Notes: generated from the letters alone by a model not told the origin. A stretch of 16,678 bases of DNA from CAZUMJ01 sp964621605 (GCA_964621605.1 CAZUMJ010000052.1:1-16678), one strand, 5' to 3'; shown: positions 1 through 7,995, counted from the stretch's first letter. Program-made: numbers and translations.

Positions 1-1493
1 CCGACGAAACGCTCGTTCTCCACGCCTGTAGCCATCCACGTTGGCGCCCCGTCCCAGCGCTGCATTCCTGCATCGAAGCCACCACCGTGGATGACCACCA
101 TGATCGGCGCGCCGGTCGCACCAACCGGGGTAGCCCCCGACGCGAGCGGGCCGGTGGGCTGATTGACCTCGAAATACGGCACCGTGTCGCCGCCGGCGCT
201 GTCCAACACATACGGTGCGGCGCCCGCACCGACCGAACCCGGGGCAAGCAGCGACGTCCAGGGCTGCCGGTCGGAATAGACCCAGCCGAGGACCCGGGAG
301 CGCACCCACCCGGAGCCAAGGTCCGCTGAGGTCGAATAGCGGAACTGATCGGACGCACCGGCGCCAGAAGGGATGAACTCGTAGTAGGGCTGTGTACCCG
401 GCACCGCTTGGTCCCAGACATAGCCGTTGAGCGCCACATTCGACCCCTGGCCCACCACCTGCCAACCTCCGATGGCCGCAAAGAACGTGTCGAGTTGCTT
501 CGTCGAGAAGCGCACTGCGGTGCCCTTTGTCAGCTTCACGATCGGTAGCCGCATGGGCGCCTGAGCGCGCAGCGCGATCACTGAACGAGCGGTGCCCGTG
601 TAGCCATTGGACGCCGCCCAGGTCGCGCCCGAGTCATCGGCTGCGTAGTAGTAGTCGGACCCCGCGCCGCTGTACGGATACTCAGACCAGGTGCGGTAGG
701 TCTCGGTAGATGGCACGTTGGCAGGGTCGAAGCCGTACCCGACCAGATCCACGTGGCCGATTCCACCGAACTGCGTTGACGAGGCGGTACACCGAGCGTC
801 TTGCATCGCGTTTGCCAAAGCCGGAAGGCATGGAGACGTGGCGAACCGCGGTGTTCCGGTGGCATTCGTCAGGCGATAGAGCGGCAGCAGGTCGAACTGC
901 ACCTTCGCGAGGCGATCGATCCCAGCAGATGCCTGGCGAGTCTCCTGGGTCACCCACGGTCGCTTCCAGGCGCTATTCGGGGAGCCGTCTTGTGCGTAGG
1001 GCAATGGCGCGGGAACCCCCGCCGTTCCACGGTCGACGAACACGTAGCCAGCAATTCCCACCGCACACCCTGCCGGGTCGTCCAGATCTGTGAGATCGTT
1101 CCCGTTAGCGTCCACCGCCGAGGAGTCGTACGGCACGGACAAGGCCGGAAGGGTGTTCCTACCGTTGACGCACCACGCAGGTATCGATGACTCCTCCCCG
1201 ACGCTCGGGTCCGGCAGCCACCCGGTGCCCGTCGGACGCGCGGTTCCATAGTCATGCACGAGCGCGGCACCCGATGTACCCCCTGGCCCCAGATGCGCGC
1301 TGCTCAGCACCGGCTCCAAGCGCATCGATGCACTCGAGTACTTCGCCTGAAAGGCGTTGGGGTTCGTCACCTGTCCACTTGCATTGCCCATCTGAATCGG
1401 CCCCATAGCCAGCCGTTCGCAGGCCGAAGCGGTGAGGATCAGCGTGAGCAGCGCAGTCGCGGTCAATGCACGTTTGAGGAGGGGAGAATGCAT
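1..1493 (-). CDS. Secreted lipoprotein-like protein with C-terminal esterase-type (HGGGF) domain, 3' end cut off
   Basis: An uninterrupted minus-strand frame runs from the ATG at 1493-1491 to the window edge. I checked all codons and found no stop: 497 full codons, with the C-terminus missing. The N-terminus (MHSPLLKRALTATALLTLILTASAC) has a basic start, a hydrophobic core and a cysteine at residue 25. This fits a Sec signal and possibly lipid attachment, although the lipobox (ASA-C) is imperfect. Residues 26-460 are rich in Gly, Ser, Tyr and Thr. They contain similar stretches at about 203-220 (LPLYRL...PRFATS), 270-290 (SDYYYAADDSGATW) and 368-400 (QPYYEF...FRYSTS...VLGWVY), which resemble DUF5648-like repeats. 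At about 461-473 comes MVVIHGGGFDAG, the oxyanion-hole motif of carboxylesterase/HSL-type alpha/beta hydrolases. The nucleophile Ser and catalytic His would lie beyond the edge. No Shine-Dalgarno is visible. TACGGT lies 6 nt before the ATG. The hydrolase call is solid as a motif; the substrate is unknown. Confidence 0.8.
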   Translation of the reverse strand, partial: MHSPLLKRALTATALLTLILTASACERLAMGPIQMGNASGQVTNPNAFQAKYSSASMRLEPVLSSAHLGPGGTSGAALVHDYGTARPTGTGWLPDPSVGEESSIPAWCVNGRNTLPALSVPYDSSAVDANGNDLTDLDDPAGCAVGIAGYVFVDRGTAGVPAPLPYAQDGSPNSAWKRPWVTQETRQASAGIDRLAKVQFDLLPLYRLTNATGTPRFATSPCLPALANAMQDARCTASSTQFGGIGHVDLVGYGFDPANVPSTETYRTWSEYPYSGAGSDYYYAADDSGATWAASNGYTGTARSVIALRAQAPMRLPIVKLTKGTAVRFSTKQLDTFFAAIGGWQVVGQGSNVALNGYVWDQAVPGTQPYYEFIPSGAGASDQFRYSTSADLGSGWVRSRVLGWVYSDRQPWTSLLAPGSVGAGAAPYVLDSAGGDTVPYFEVNQPTGPLASGATPVGATGAPIMVVIHGGGFDAGMQRWDGAPTWMATGVENERFV

Positions 1494-1499
1494 CCGGCG

Positions 1500-1505
1500 A
1501 CCGTA
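1500..1505 (-). promoter_or_regulatory. Candidate -10 box (TACGGT) of a leaderless promoter for the 1-1493 gene
   Basis: Read on the minus strand, TACGGT is followed by 6 nt (CGCCGG) and then the ATG at 1493. That is the spacing expected if transcription starts at the A of the start codon. No Shine-Dalgarno is present. I see no clear -35. It lies about 100 bp from the divergently read uvrD2 start. Confidence 0.4.
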
Positions 1506-1590
1506 GCCGCCACCGATGATCTTTGCCCGCAATCCTCGGCTGCAGCATTCATATGTCGGGTCGGCGGACGCCACGCCGCGGCGAGACCAG

Positions 1591-1596
1591 TACCGT
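1591..1596 (+). promoter_or_regulatory. Candidate -10 box (TACCGT) of a leaderless promoter for uvrD2
   Basis: TACCGT is followed by six bases (GGCGGC) and then the GTG at 1603, which is where homology to UvrD-family N-termini begins. No Shine-Dalgarno lies before this GTG, so a leaderless mRNA is the simplest reading. It also argues against the in-frame ATG at 1516. Confidence 0.42.
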
Positions 1597-1602
1597 GGCG
1601 GC

Positions 1603-3669
1603 GTGCAGGAGGGTGCCGCGGCTGACCGGCTGCTCGACGGGCTCGACCCCGCGCAGCGCGATGCCGTCACCGCGCCCGTCGGGCCGCTTGTCGTCCTCGC
1701 CGGCGCCGGTTCCGGAAAGACACGGGTCCTCACCCGGCGGATCGCCTACCGGGCAGCGCATGGGACGCTCGACCCTCGCCACGTCCTCGCCCTCACGTTC
1801 ACGCGTCGAGCCGCCGGCGAGCTGCGGACCCGACTTGCAGGATTGGGCCTCCATGACCTGCCGACCTCGGGCACGTTCCACGCACTCGCGTACGCGCAGC
1901 TCCGCATGTGGTGGACGACCACCGGACGGCGGCCGCCCGTGCTGCTCGACCGCAAGGGTCGCCTGCTGGCACGCATCCTCGACGGGCGCACAAAGCCCGG
2001 CGACGTCGCCACCGAGATCGAATGGGCCCGAGCCCGTGCCATAACGCCAGATGGCTACATCGATGCCGCCGCGCAGCATGGACGTCGCCTGTCGATGCCA
2101 CCGGCGCGGGTCGCGGACGCCTACCGCGCCTACGAAGAGGCGAAGCGGCGCAAGGGCCTCGTCGACTTCGACGACCTTCTCGTGCACTGCGCCGACGCGA
2201 TCGAGCGCGACGCCGCCTTCGCACAGGCACAGCGCTGGCGCTTCCGCCACCTGTTCGTCGACGAGTACCAAGACCTCAACGGGCTGCAACACCGTCTCCT
2301 GCAGGCCTGGCTCGGCGAGCGTGACGACATCTGCGTGGTCGGCGACCCGAACCAAGCCATCTACGGCTGGAACGGCGCGGATGCCGGCTACCTGCAGCGG
2401 TTCGCGCAGGAGGTTCCCGCGACGACGGTCGTGCACCTCGACCGCAACCACCGTTCGACCCCTGCGATCGTCGCAACTGCCGCTGCGGCCCTCCGAGACC
2501 TTCCACCGATCCAGGCAACGCGCCCGGAAGGCCCCCTCCCCGTACTTCGGGCCGCTCCCGACGACGCCGCCGAGGCAACGGCCGTGGCGCGTGCGGTGCG
2601 TTCCCGCCATCACCCCGGTCACCCCTGGTCTGAACAGGCCGTCCTCGTGCGCACCAACGCGCAGCTCGCCGTTCTCGAACGTGCCCTCACCCGAGCCAAG
2701 ATCCCGTACCGGGTGCGCGGCAGCGTGCCGTTCGCAGAGCTCCCCGAGGTCGCGGAGCTGGTACGTCCCCTGCACGGCTCAACCGCTTCGCTGCGCACGT
2801 GGCTGGGGGACCTCGCCGCGTCGGTCGAGGCCCAACGCCAGGCAGCGACCGCGGGCAACGACGCTGAGGACGACATCGCCGGGGACTCGACGCCTGCACC
2901 CAGCCCGGAATCGACACGCCTCGACCTGCTCGACGCGCTCGTGCGGCTCGGTCACGACCTCCTCGAAGCGGAACCCACCGCACCGCTCGGGGCACTCCCC
3001 GATTGGCTCGTGAACGCGACCCGCGCAGACGACGGCGACGATCGGCGACACGACGCGGTCGACCTCGTCACGTTCCACGCAAGCAAGGGACTCGAGTGGA
3101 AGGTCGTGCACGTCGCCGGCCTCGAGGACGGGTTCGTCCCGATCTCCCACGCGCGCAGCCAGGCCGCGCACGACGAGGAGCGTCGCCTGCTGTACGTGGC
3201 CCTCACACGCGCGCATGACGAGCTTTACCTGACGTGGGCCCAGCAGCGCACCTTCGGCACCCGCACCGTTGCCCGTGCCCCCTCCCCTTGGCTCCCAGGC
3301 ATCGAGGCATGCCTCGCCGGACAGGCGCGTGCCGCGCGGGGGCTCGCGCCCCACGAGCGCCGGGCGCGCCTCGAAACGGCCCGCGAAGCGCTCGCGGCAG
3401 TCACCGAAGGGCACCAAGACCCGAACCTCGCCCCTGACGCCACGCGAGCCCGCCTCCGGGCACTGCGCGCATGGAGACGCAAGGCGGCACGAGCGTCCGG
3501 CGTTCCCGACACCGTGATCCTCTCAGAGCGCGCCCTGCACAAGCTCGCAGAGCTCCATCCGCACGACGCCGACGCGCTCGCGGCGGTGCCCGGCCTCGGA
3601 CGCCTCAAGGCAGAGCAGTACGCCGACCAACTCCTCGCCGTCCTGGCGACTCCCGAGGGGGTGTCCTGA
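1603..3669 (+). CDS. uvrD2: ATP-dependent DNA helicase UvrD2 (SF1A, with C-terminal HRDC domain)
   Basis: This is a 688-aa superfamily 1A 3'-5' DNA helicase for repair and replication. Visible motifs are Walker A AGAGSGKT (33-40), Walker B DEYQD (220-224), GDPNQAIYGWNGAD (247-260), the NHRST motif, HASKGLEW (492-499) and RRLLYVALTRA (527-537). Residues 617-687 form an HRDC domain (ending VPGLGRLKAEQYADQLL), an arrangement typical of actinobacterial UvrD2. The PISHA string after motif V also matches mycobacterial UvrD2 as I recall it. Two oddities stand out. The four-cysteine module that links helicase and HRDC in mycobacterial UvrD2 is absent. The 2B region (about 390-480) is short and contains an acidic low-complexity linker. 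I chose the GTG at 1603 because LLDGLDPAQRDAV then falls close to the N-terminus and a -10-like box lies 6 nt upstream. An in-frame ATG at 1516 would add 29 unconserved residues. The next gene starts one base after the stop. Confidence 0.93.
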   Translation: MQEGAAADRLLDGLDPAQRDAVTAPVGPLVVLAGAGSGKTRVLTRRIAYRAAHGTLDPRHVLALTFTRRAAGELRTRLAGLGLHDLPTSGTFHALAYAQLRMWWTTTGRRPPVLLDRKGRLLARILDGRTKPGDVATEIEWARARAITPDGYIDAAAQHGRRLSMPPARVADAYRAYEEAKRRKGLVDFDDLLVHCADAIERDAAFAQAQRWRFRHLFVDEYQDLNGLQHRLLQAWLGERDDICVVGDPNQAIYGWNGADAGYLQRFAQEVPATTVVHLDRNHRSTPAIVATAAAALRDLPPIQATRPEGPLPVLRAAPDDAAEATAVARAVRSRHHPGHPWSEQAVLVRTNAQLAVLERALTRAKIPYRVRGSVPFAELPEVAELVRPLHGSTASLRTWLGDLAASVEAQRQAATAGNDAEDDIAGDSTPAPSPESTRLDLLDALVRLGHDLLEAEPTAPLGALPDWLVNATRADDGDDRRHDAVDLVTFHASKGLEWKVVHVAGLEDGFVPISHARSQAAHDEERRLLYVALTRAHDELYLTWAQQRTFGTRTVARAPSPWLPGIEACLAGQARAARGLAPHERRARLETAREALAAVTEGHQDPNLAPDATRARLRALRAWRRKAARASGVPDTVILSERALHKLAELHPHDADALAAVPGLGRLKAEQYADQLLAVLATPEGVS

Positions 3670-3670
3670 G

Positions 3671-4165
3671 ATGCGCTTCGCCGTCGACGAGGTGATCGCC
3701 GCCCCGCCACACGCGGTGTTCGAGGCGCTGCTCGATCCGGCGTGGTACGACGCAGCCGCAGTGCTCGACAAGCTCGGAGCACCAGAGGTGCTCTCCATCG
3801 AACGTGAGGGCGACCGTGCCACGACCCACGTGCGCTATCGCTTCACGGCGCCTCTGTCGCCTGCGGTGACCGCGGTTGTCGATCCGGCACGCCTGTCATG
3901 GGTGCAGGTCACGACCTACGCACTCGCGGCACGCCGAGCACGCTTCGAGCTCAGACCCGATCACTACGCCGATCGGCTGCGCGCCGCTGGCACGATCGAG
4001 GTGGACGCCACCCCGACCGGTGCACGGCGCAGCGTCGCTGGTGACCTCAAGGTTCGCATGCCGCTCGTCGGCGGGCAGGTCGAGCGGGCGATCGTGTCGG
4101 GCCTGCGCGAACACCTGGCGGCCGAAGCACTCCTGCTCGGCCGCTGGATCGCCGAGCGCTCCTAG
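3671..4165 (+). CDS. DUF2505 / SRPBCC-fold protein
   Basis: This is a 164-aa single-domain protein of the DUF2505 type, related to the START/SRPBCC fold that binds hydrophobic ligands. The opening MRFAVDEVIAAPPHAVFEALLDPAWYD is the classic SRPBCC first strand and helix. Near 95-105 is a ...LRPDHYADRLRAAGTIEV segment, and the C-terminus is a long amphipathic helix (about 135-164). No signal peptide or membrane segment is seen. The function of DUF2505 is not established and I assign no ligand. The ATG follows the uvrD2 stop by one base. A GAGGGGG stretch (3654-3660) about 10 nt upstream could serve as the ribosome site, so the two genes are very likely co-transcribed and translationally coupled. 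It ends at a TAG facing the antiporter gene. Confidence 0.85.
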   Translation: MRFAVDEVIAAPPHAVFEALLDPAWYDAAAVLDKLGAPEVLSIEREGDRATTHVRYRFTAPLSPAVTAVVDPARLSWVQVTTYALAARRARFELRPDHYADRLRAAGTIEVDATPTGARRSVAGDLKVRMPLVGGQVERAIVSGLREHLAAEALLLGRWIAERS

Positions 4166-4233
4166 CCCCCGCGGCACCGACCCGAACGCGCCAGACCACC
4201 GGTCACTGGCCAGCACGGGCGTGCCCGGCGTCG
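4166..4233. other. Convergent intergenic spacer, no convincing terminator
   Basis: These 68 bp separate the convergent stops of the DUF2505 gene and the antiporter gene. They contain only short palindromes: CTGGCCAG near 4207, and a 5-bp GC arm pair around GT at 4216-4227. Neither has a long stem or a T-run, so I do not call a terminator, although one might be expected between convergent genes. Confidence 0.5.
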
Positions 4234-6357
4234 TCAGGTGTGCGACGTCACGGCCTCGTGTTCGGCGTCACCCCCGGGGAGCACCACGACCACGACGGTC
4301 GCGTCACACCGCTCCAGCATGTCTTCCACGGTGTGGCCGAGGAACGTGCGGTCATCGAGTTGGCGCGCCGTGGCACCGATCACGACGAGATCCACCTCTT
4401 CCGCGCCGACGACGCCGACGAGGGCGTCAGCGACATCTGTTCCGGCCGGCACCACGGTGCGCGCGGAGATGCCCTGGCCGTCCAGACGTGTGGCCGCCTG
4501 GCGTACGAGTTGCTCGGCCGGAGCATCTGCGATTCCGTCGAGGCGGGTTGCGACATGTGCCAGGAGGAGCTCGGTCCCGAGCGTCTGCGCAAGGTTCGTC
4601 GCCAACTCGAGTGCCGCTCGCGAGATGGCGGTACCCGACACGGGGACGAGCGCCCGGGCGAAGGGCCCGGGGAGCGTCGTCTCTAGGTGGCGGGCACGCC
4701 GTACCAACACCAGCGGCAGCGAGGACCGGCGCATCAGATCGTCGGCGACCGCCGAGAGGTGTGCACCGGGCCTGGGCACGTCGCTGACGCCCAAGCCGAT
4801 CACGCCGTAGCCGAGCTTTGCCTCCGCCAAGATCGCCTCGACCGCCGACGAGCCCGACGCCGCCTTCACCTCGTGATCCCGCTCGGCGACGACATCTCGC
4901 ACCACTGACACGTCGGGGTGTCCCTGCTCACCCGCTACCGAGAGCACCGTCACGGGTGTCTCCGGAGGCCAGGCGAAGTGCAGCACCTGCGCGGTCACGA
5001 TCGAGTTCGGCATGCCACGACTCGGCAGGAGCATGCGCCGGCCCTTCACGACCAGGTTGCGCTCCATGGTCTCCTCGCGTTCGAGGCGGGCCTGCTCCTC
5101 GTCGGAACCACGCCAGTTGCGCACCGCGAGGCGAAGCGTGGGAGGGGCCATGATCGACGTCGCCATCGCCATCAACACGATCGCGGTGTACGCCGCGTCG
5201 TTCAACACGCCGAGGCCCAAGCCGACGGTGGCGATGACGACCTCCATGGCGCCGCGGGCGTTCAGACCGGCGCCCAACGCGAAGCCCTCCCGCGTGCTCA
5301 ACGACGCGAACCGTGCGCCAACGAACGCCCCGACGAACTTGGCGACGCTTGCGACAGCCAGGATGACAAGGCTCCACGCGAGGACCGTCGGATCGCCAAG
5401 CAGCCCGAGATCGACGCGCAGACCGGCTGTTGCGAAGAACAGGGGCGCGAACAGCGACATGGTGAGCGACTCCATGCGCTCGAGCACGCCCTCGTGCTGG
5501 AACCGCGACCGCCCGAGCATGATGCCCGCGACGAACGCGCCAAGCACGGCCTCGAGCCCGAGGGCCTGCGCGCCGACCCCGAACACGAGCGTGGCGAGCA
5601 CCGCCACCGTGAGCCCTTCCGCTGCCCCACCCTCGCTCGTGCGCGTGCGACGCAGTGCAAGGTCGATCAGGGGCCGACCAACCACGACGGCGAGCACGAG
5701 GAACCCGACCATCCCACCCACGGAGACGAGCACGTCACCCACCGACAACGACCCGGACGTGGCCAGACCCGAGATGATCCCGAGCAGGATCCACCCGATC
5801 GTGTCGTTCGCCATTCCCGCGGCGAGGTTGATCTGACCGAAGTTGCGGCGCAGGAGGTGGAGCTCACCGAGGATCTTCGCGATCACCGGCAGCGACGAGA
5901 TGCTTAGCGCCGTGGCGATGAACAACGCGAACACCACGCGGGAGTGCGACGTCCCCGCGAAGCGCGCGGGCAGCAGGAAGCCGACCGCCAGGCCACCCGC
6001 GAACGGGAGCACGAGGCTGCCCGCGGTGACCGAGGCTGCGGCCTTGCCGAAGCGGCGGATCAATGCGAGGTCTGTCTCGAACCCGGTGACCGCGAGCAGG
6101 AGCGCGGCGCCAACCCAGCCCACCGCGACGAGCGCCGCGCCCGACATCGCGTCGTCGGGGAGAAACCACGCGAACCCCTGCGGCGAAAGCTTGCCGAACA
6201 CCGAAGGTCCGAGGAGCAACCCGGCGCCCAACTCGCCGATGACGGTGGGTTGCCCGATCCGCCGCAGAAGCAGACCCAGCACCCGACCGAGCCCCACGAG
6301 CGCGGCCAGCTGCACCCAGAACAGCAGGAGCTGGTGCTCGCTGAGCGACGAGAGCAT
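4234..6357 (-). CDS. CPA2-family cation/proton antiporter with two C-terminal USP-like domains
   Basis: This is a 707-aa inner-membrane monovalent cation:proton antiporter of the CPA2/KefB-like type. The N-terminal ~410 residues are highly hydrophobic with repeated membrane segments. Diagnostic stretches are GQPTVIGELGAGLLLGPS (35-52), the ion-binding pair N184-D185 in AGMANDTIGW, and LNARGAMEVVIATVGL (365-380). The Asn-Asp pair, rather than Asp-Asp, is associated with electroneutral exchange in this superfamily. After about residue 430 come two cytosolic alpha/beta domains resembling UspA (about 434-555 and 565-695). The second has VDLVVIGATA...FLGHTVEDML, a degenerate version of the USP nucleotide motif. 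The ATG at 6357 lies 5 bases after the thioesterase stop and has no Shine-Dalgarno, which suggests coupling. The frame stays open upstream to 6750 but only through arginine-rich antisense-like sequence, so I rejected the longer start. The transported ion cannot be told. Confidence 0.9.
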   Translation of the reverse strand: MLSSLSEHQLLLFWVQLAALVGLGRVLGLLLRRIGQPTVIGELGAGLLLGPSVFGKLSPQGFAWFLPDDAMSGAALVAVGWVGAALLLAVTGFETDLALIRRFGKAAASVTAGSLVLPFAGGLAVGFLLPARFAGTSHSRVVFALFIATALSISSLPVIAKILGELHLLRRNFGQINLAAGMANDTIGWILLGIISGLATSGSLSVGDVLVSVGGMVGFLVLAVVVGRPLIDLALRRTRTSEGGAAEGLTVAVLATLVFGVGAQALGLEAVLGAFVAGIMLGRSRFQHEGVLERMESLTMSLFAPLFFATAGLRVDLGLLGDPTVLAWSLVILAVASVAKFVGAFVGARFASLSTREGFALGAGLNARGAMEVVIATVGLGLGVLNDAAYTAIVLMAMATSIMAPPTLRLAVRNWRGSDEEQARLEREETMERNLVVKGRRMLLPSRGMPNSIVTAQVLHFAWPPETPVTVLSVAGEQGHPDVSVVRDVVAERDHEVKAASGSSAVEAILAEAKLGYGVIGLGVSDVPRPGAHLSAVADDLMRRSSLPLVLVRRARHLETTLPGPFARALVPVSGTAISRAALELATNLAQTLGTELLLAHVATRLDGIADAPAEQLVRQAATRLDGQGISARTVVPAGTDVADALVGVVGAEEVDLVVIGATARQLDDRTFLGHTVEDMLERCDATVVVVVLPGGDAEHEAVTSHT

Positions 6358-6362
6358 GGGGG

Positions 6363-7205
6363 CTAGCTGTCGACGATCGGGCTGTTGCCTTCGGCGCCCG
6401 CGCCCCCGTCGCCGTCGGCGCCCGCGCCCCCTTCGCTGCCAGCTCGATCGGCTGCCACACGCGCCTCGCGTTCGGCACGTAGCTCGACGAACCGACGAGG
6501 ATCGATCGAGATGAACGTTCCCTCGGCTTCCGCGGTAACGGCCCCGTCGACCGTGCACGTCCCAGTCACGAACGTCTTTCGCCCCTCCATGCGGTCGAGG
6601 CGACCTTCGAGGACGAGTCGGGTGCGCAGCGGGGTGGGCCGTCGGTAGCGGATCGTGAGCGTGCCCGTCATCCCAGGCTGACCGCCGAGGCCCTGCGCTG
6701 CGCCGAGGAGTTCGTCGAACACCGCAGCGATGTAGCCCCCATGCACGCACCCGGGCGGACCCTCGTACGCGTCGCTGAACGTCACCTCACCGCGCACGAC
6801 GTCGGCCTCCAGCTTCAGGGTGACCGGAGGGGCAAGCGGATTGGCTCGGCCAAGCAGCGGACTGTGATCGAACTGTGCCCAGGTCGACCCGGCGGCGTTG
6901 GCCACCTCGCGGAACTCGTACGCCATGCCTTGGCGGAAACCGACGAGGTGCGCTGCAGCTGCCTCGAGATCGTCGGCCGTCGCACGCAACGTCTCCTCCG
7001 GTGCCTCCGTCGCAACCAGACGGGCGATCAGCGCCCGCGCCGCGGCCGCGACTCGGTAGAGCTCTGCTTGGCGCGGGCTCGTGGCCTCATCGGCGCCCGC
7101 TGCAGCCAAGCGCTCCGCCCAACGGGCACGAACGAGATCGCGCAGCGCGTCGAGTTCGGCGTCTGACATCGCGGCAGGGTCAGGGGTGCGGTCGGCTGCA
7201 GACAC
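6363..7205 (-). CDS. PaaI-type hotdog-fold acyl-CoA thioesterase
   Basis: This is a 280-aa protein whose residues ~105-240 match the hotdog thioesterase fold that hydrolyses acyl-CoA thioesters. The segment EGPPGCVHGGYIAAVFDELLG (148-168) holds the HGG turn and the acidic residue of the central helix, followed by TGTLTIRYRRPTPL and FVTGTCTVDG strands. The first ~100 residues are a charged helical extension beyond the minimal ~140-aa PaaI core. The last ~25 residues are a Gly/Ala/Asp/Glu tail encoded by a 24-bp tandem repeat. I chose the GTG at 7205 because GGAG lies 7 nt upstream and it starts 13 bases after the xthA stop. The ATG at 7169 has no ribosome site, and the ATG at 7274 would overlap xthA. 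It is the middle gene of the unit. The substrate is unknown. Confidence 0.84.
   Translation of the reverse strand: MSAADRTPDPAAMSDAELDALRDLVRARWAERLAAAGADEATSPRQAELYRVAAAARALIARLVATEAPEETLRATADDLEAAAAHLVGFRQGMAYEFREVANAAGSTWAQFDHSPLLGRANPLAPPVTLKLEADVVRGEVTFSDAYEGPPGCVHGGYIAAVFDELLGAAQGLGGQPGMTGTLTIRYRRPTPLRTRLVLEGRLDRMEGRKTFVTGTCTVDGAVTAEAEGTFISIDPRRFVELRAEREARVAADRAGSEGGAGADGDGGAGAEGNSPIVDS
6392..6439 (-). repeat. 24-bp imperfect tandem repeat inside the thioesterase tail
   Basis: Two adjacent 24-bp units begin at 6392 and 6416 and share CGGCGCCCGCGCCCCC on the plus strand. They encode the Gly-Ala-Asp/Glu-rich C-terminal tail of the thioesterase. The repeat is in frame and probably arose by slippage. 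Confidence 0.75.
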
Positions 7206-7218
7206 GAGGGTGCTCCGA

Positions 7219-7995
7219 TCAGCGAGAGGCTCGCAGGTCGACGACGACAGGCGCGTGATCAGAGGGTTGTGCACCCTTGCGGGCGTTGCGATCGACCGTC
7301 GCGAACACCGCGCGCGAGGTCGTCGCCGCGGAGGTCAACAGGAGGTCGATGCGCATGCCCTGGCGCTTGTGAAATGAGCCGCCCCGATAGTCCCACCAGG
7401 AGTAGAGCCCTGGCTCGGGCTGAAGGCAGCGGAACACATCGGAGAGGCCGAGGTCGCACAGCGACTGCAAGGCAGCACGCTCTTGCTCGCTCACGTGCGT
7501 CGCGCCCTCGAACGATGCCGGGTCCCAGACGTCGGCATCGGATGGCGCGATGTTGAAGTCGCCGGCCAAGACCAACTCGTCGAACGAGTCGAGCTCTTCG
7601 CTGGTGACTGCACGAAGCTGCTCGAGCCATTCGAGCTTGTAGCGGTAGTGATCGTTGTCGAGCGAGCGACCGTTCGGCACGTACGCACTCGCCACACGCA
7701 GCCCGCCGCACGTCGCCCACAACAACCGGGCGTCGGGGTCTGCGTAGGTGGCGCCGAAGCCTGCACGCACATCCTCGACCCCGACCCGTGACAGGATCGC
7801 GACCCCATTCCAGCGACCTTCGCCATGGTGGGCGGTCTCGTAGCCCAACGCCTCGAAGGTGAGCGCAGGGAATGCGGCGTCGGTGAGCTTCGTCTCTTGC
7901 AGACACAGCACGTCGGGCCGCACATCAGCCAACCAGGCCTCGACACGAGGCAGACGCGCCTTGAGAGAGTTCACGTTCCAGGTCGCCACGCGCAC
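7219..7995 (-). CDS. xthA: Exodeoxyribonuclease III (AP endonuclease, EEP family)
   Basis: This is a 258-aa exonuclease III/AP endonuclease of base-excision repair, cleaving at abasic sites and removing 3' blocking groups with Mg2+. The family motifs are all present in order: WNVNSLKAR near the start, LQETKL with the metal-binding Glu, RWNGVAIL, SAYVPNG, AGDFNIAP with the catalytic Asp-x-Asn, YSWWDYRGG, RIDLLL, and SDHAPVVVDL with the terminal Asp-His pair. Length is typical. The start is the GTG at 7995, which gives the standard MRVATWNVNS N-terminus. There is no Shine-Dalgarno; instead TAGGGT lies 6 nt upstream, implying a leaderless transcript. It is first in a unit with the thioesterase (13-nt gap) and the antiporter. 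The partners have no obvious repair role, so the unit may reflect only compact packing. Confidence 0.95.
   Translation of the reverse strand: MRVATWNVNSLKARLPRVEAWLADVRPDVLCLQETKLTDAAFPALTFEALGYETAHHGEGRWNGVAILSRVGVEDVRAGFGATYADPDARLLWATCGGLRVASAYVPNGRSLDNDHYRYKLEWLEQLRAVTSEELDSFDELVLAGDFNIAPSDADVWDPASFEGATHVSEQERAALQSLCDLGLSDVFRCLQPEPGLYSWWDYRGGSFHKRQGMRIDLLLTSAATTSRAVFATVDRNARKGAQPSDHAPVVVDLRASR

Noticed and set aside
87..1408. Several short overlapping open frames on both strands in the first 1.4 kb
   Set aside because: All are shadows of the continuous minus-strand lipoprotein/esterase frame that leaves the window without a stop.
1549..2775. 408-codon minus-strand open frame opposite uvrD2
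   Set aside because: It is antisense to conserved helicase motifs, has biased composition and no recognisable domain.
2779..3417. 212-codon minus-strand open frame opposite the 3' half of uvrD2
   Set aside because: Same antisense effect as the previous entry, with no protein family features.
4918..5907. 329-codon plus-strand open frame opposite the antiporter
   Set aside because: It is extremely rich in His, Asp, Glu and Arg, as expected from the complement of membrane-protein codons.
6358..6750. Upstream extension of the antiporter by 131 codons
   Set aside because: The added residues are Arg/Gly/His-rich, overlap the thioesterase coding region out of frame, and push the first membrane helix away from the N-terminus.
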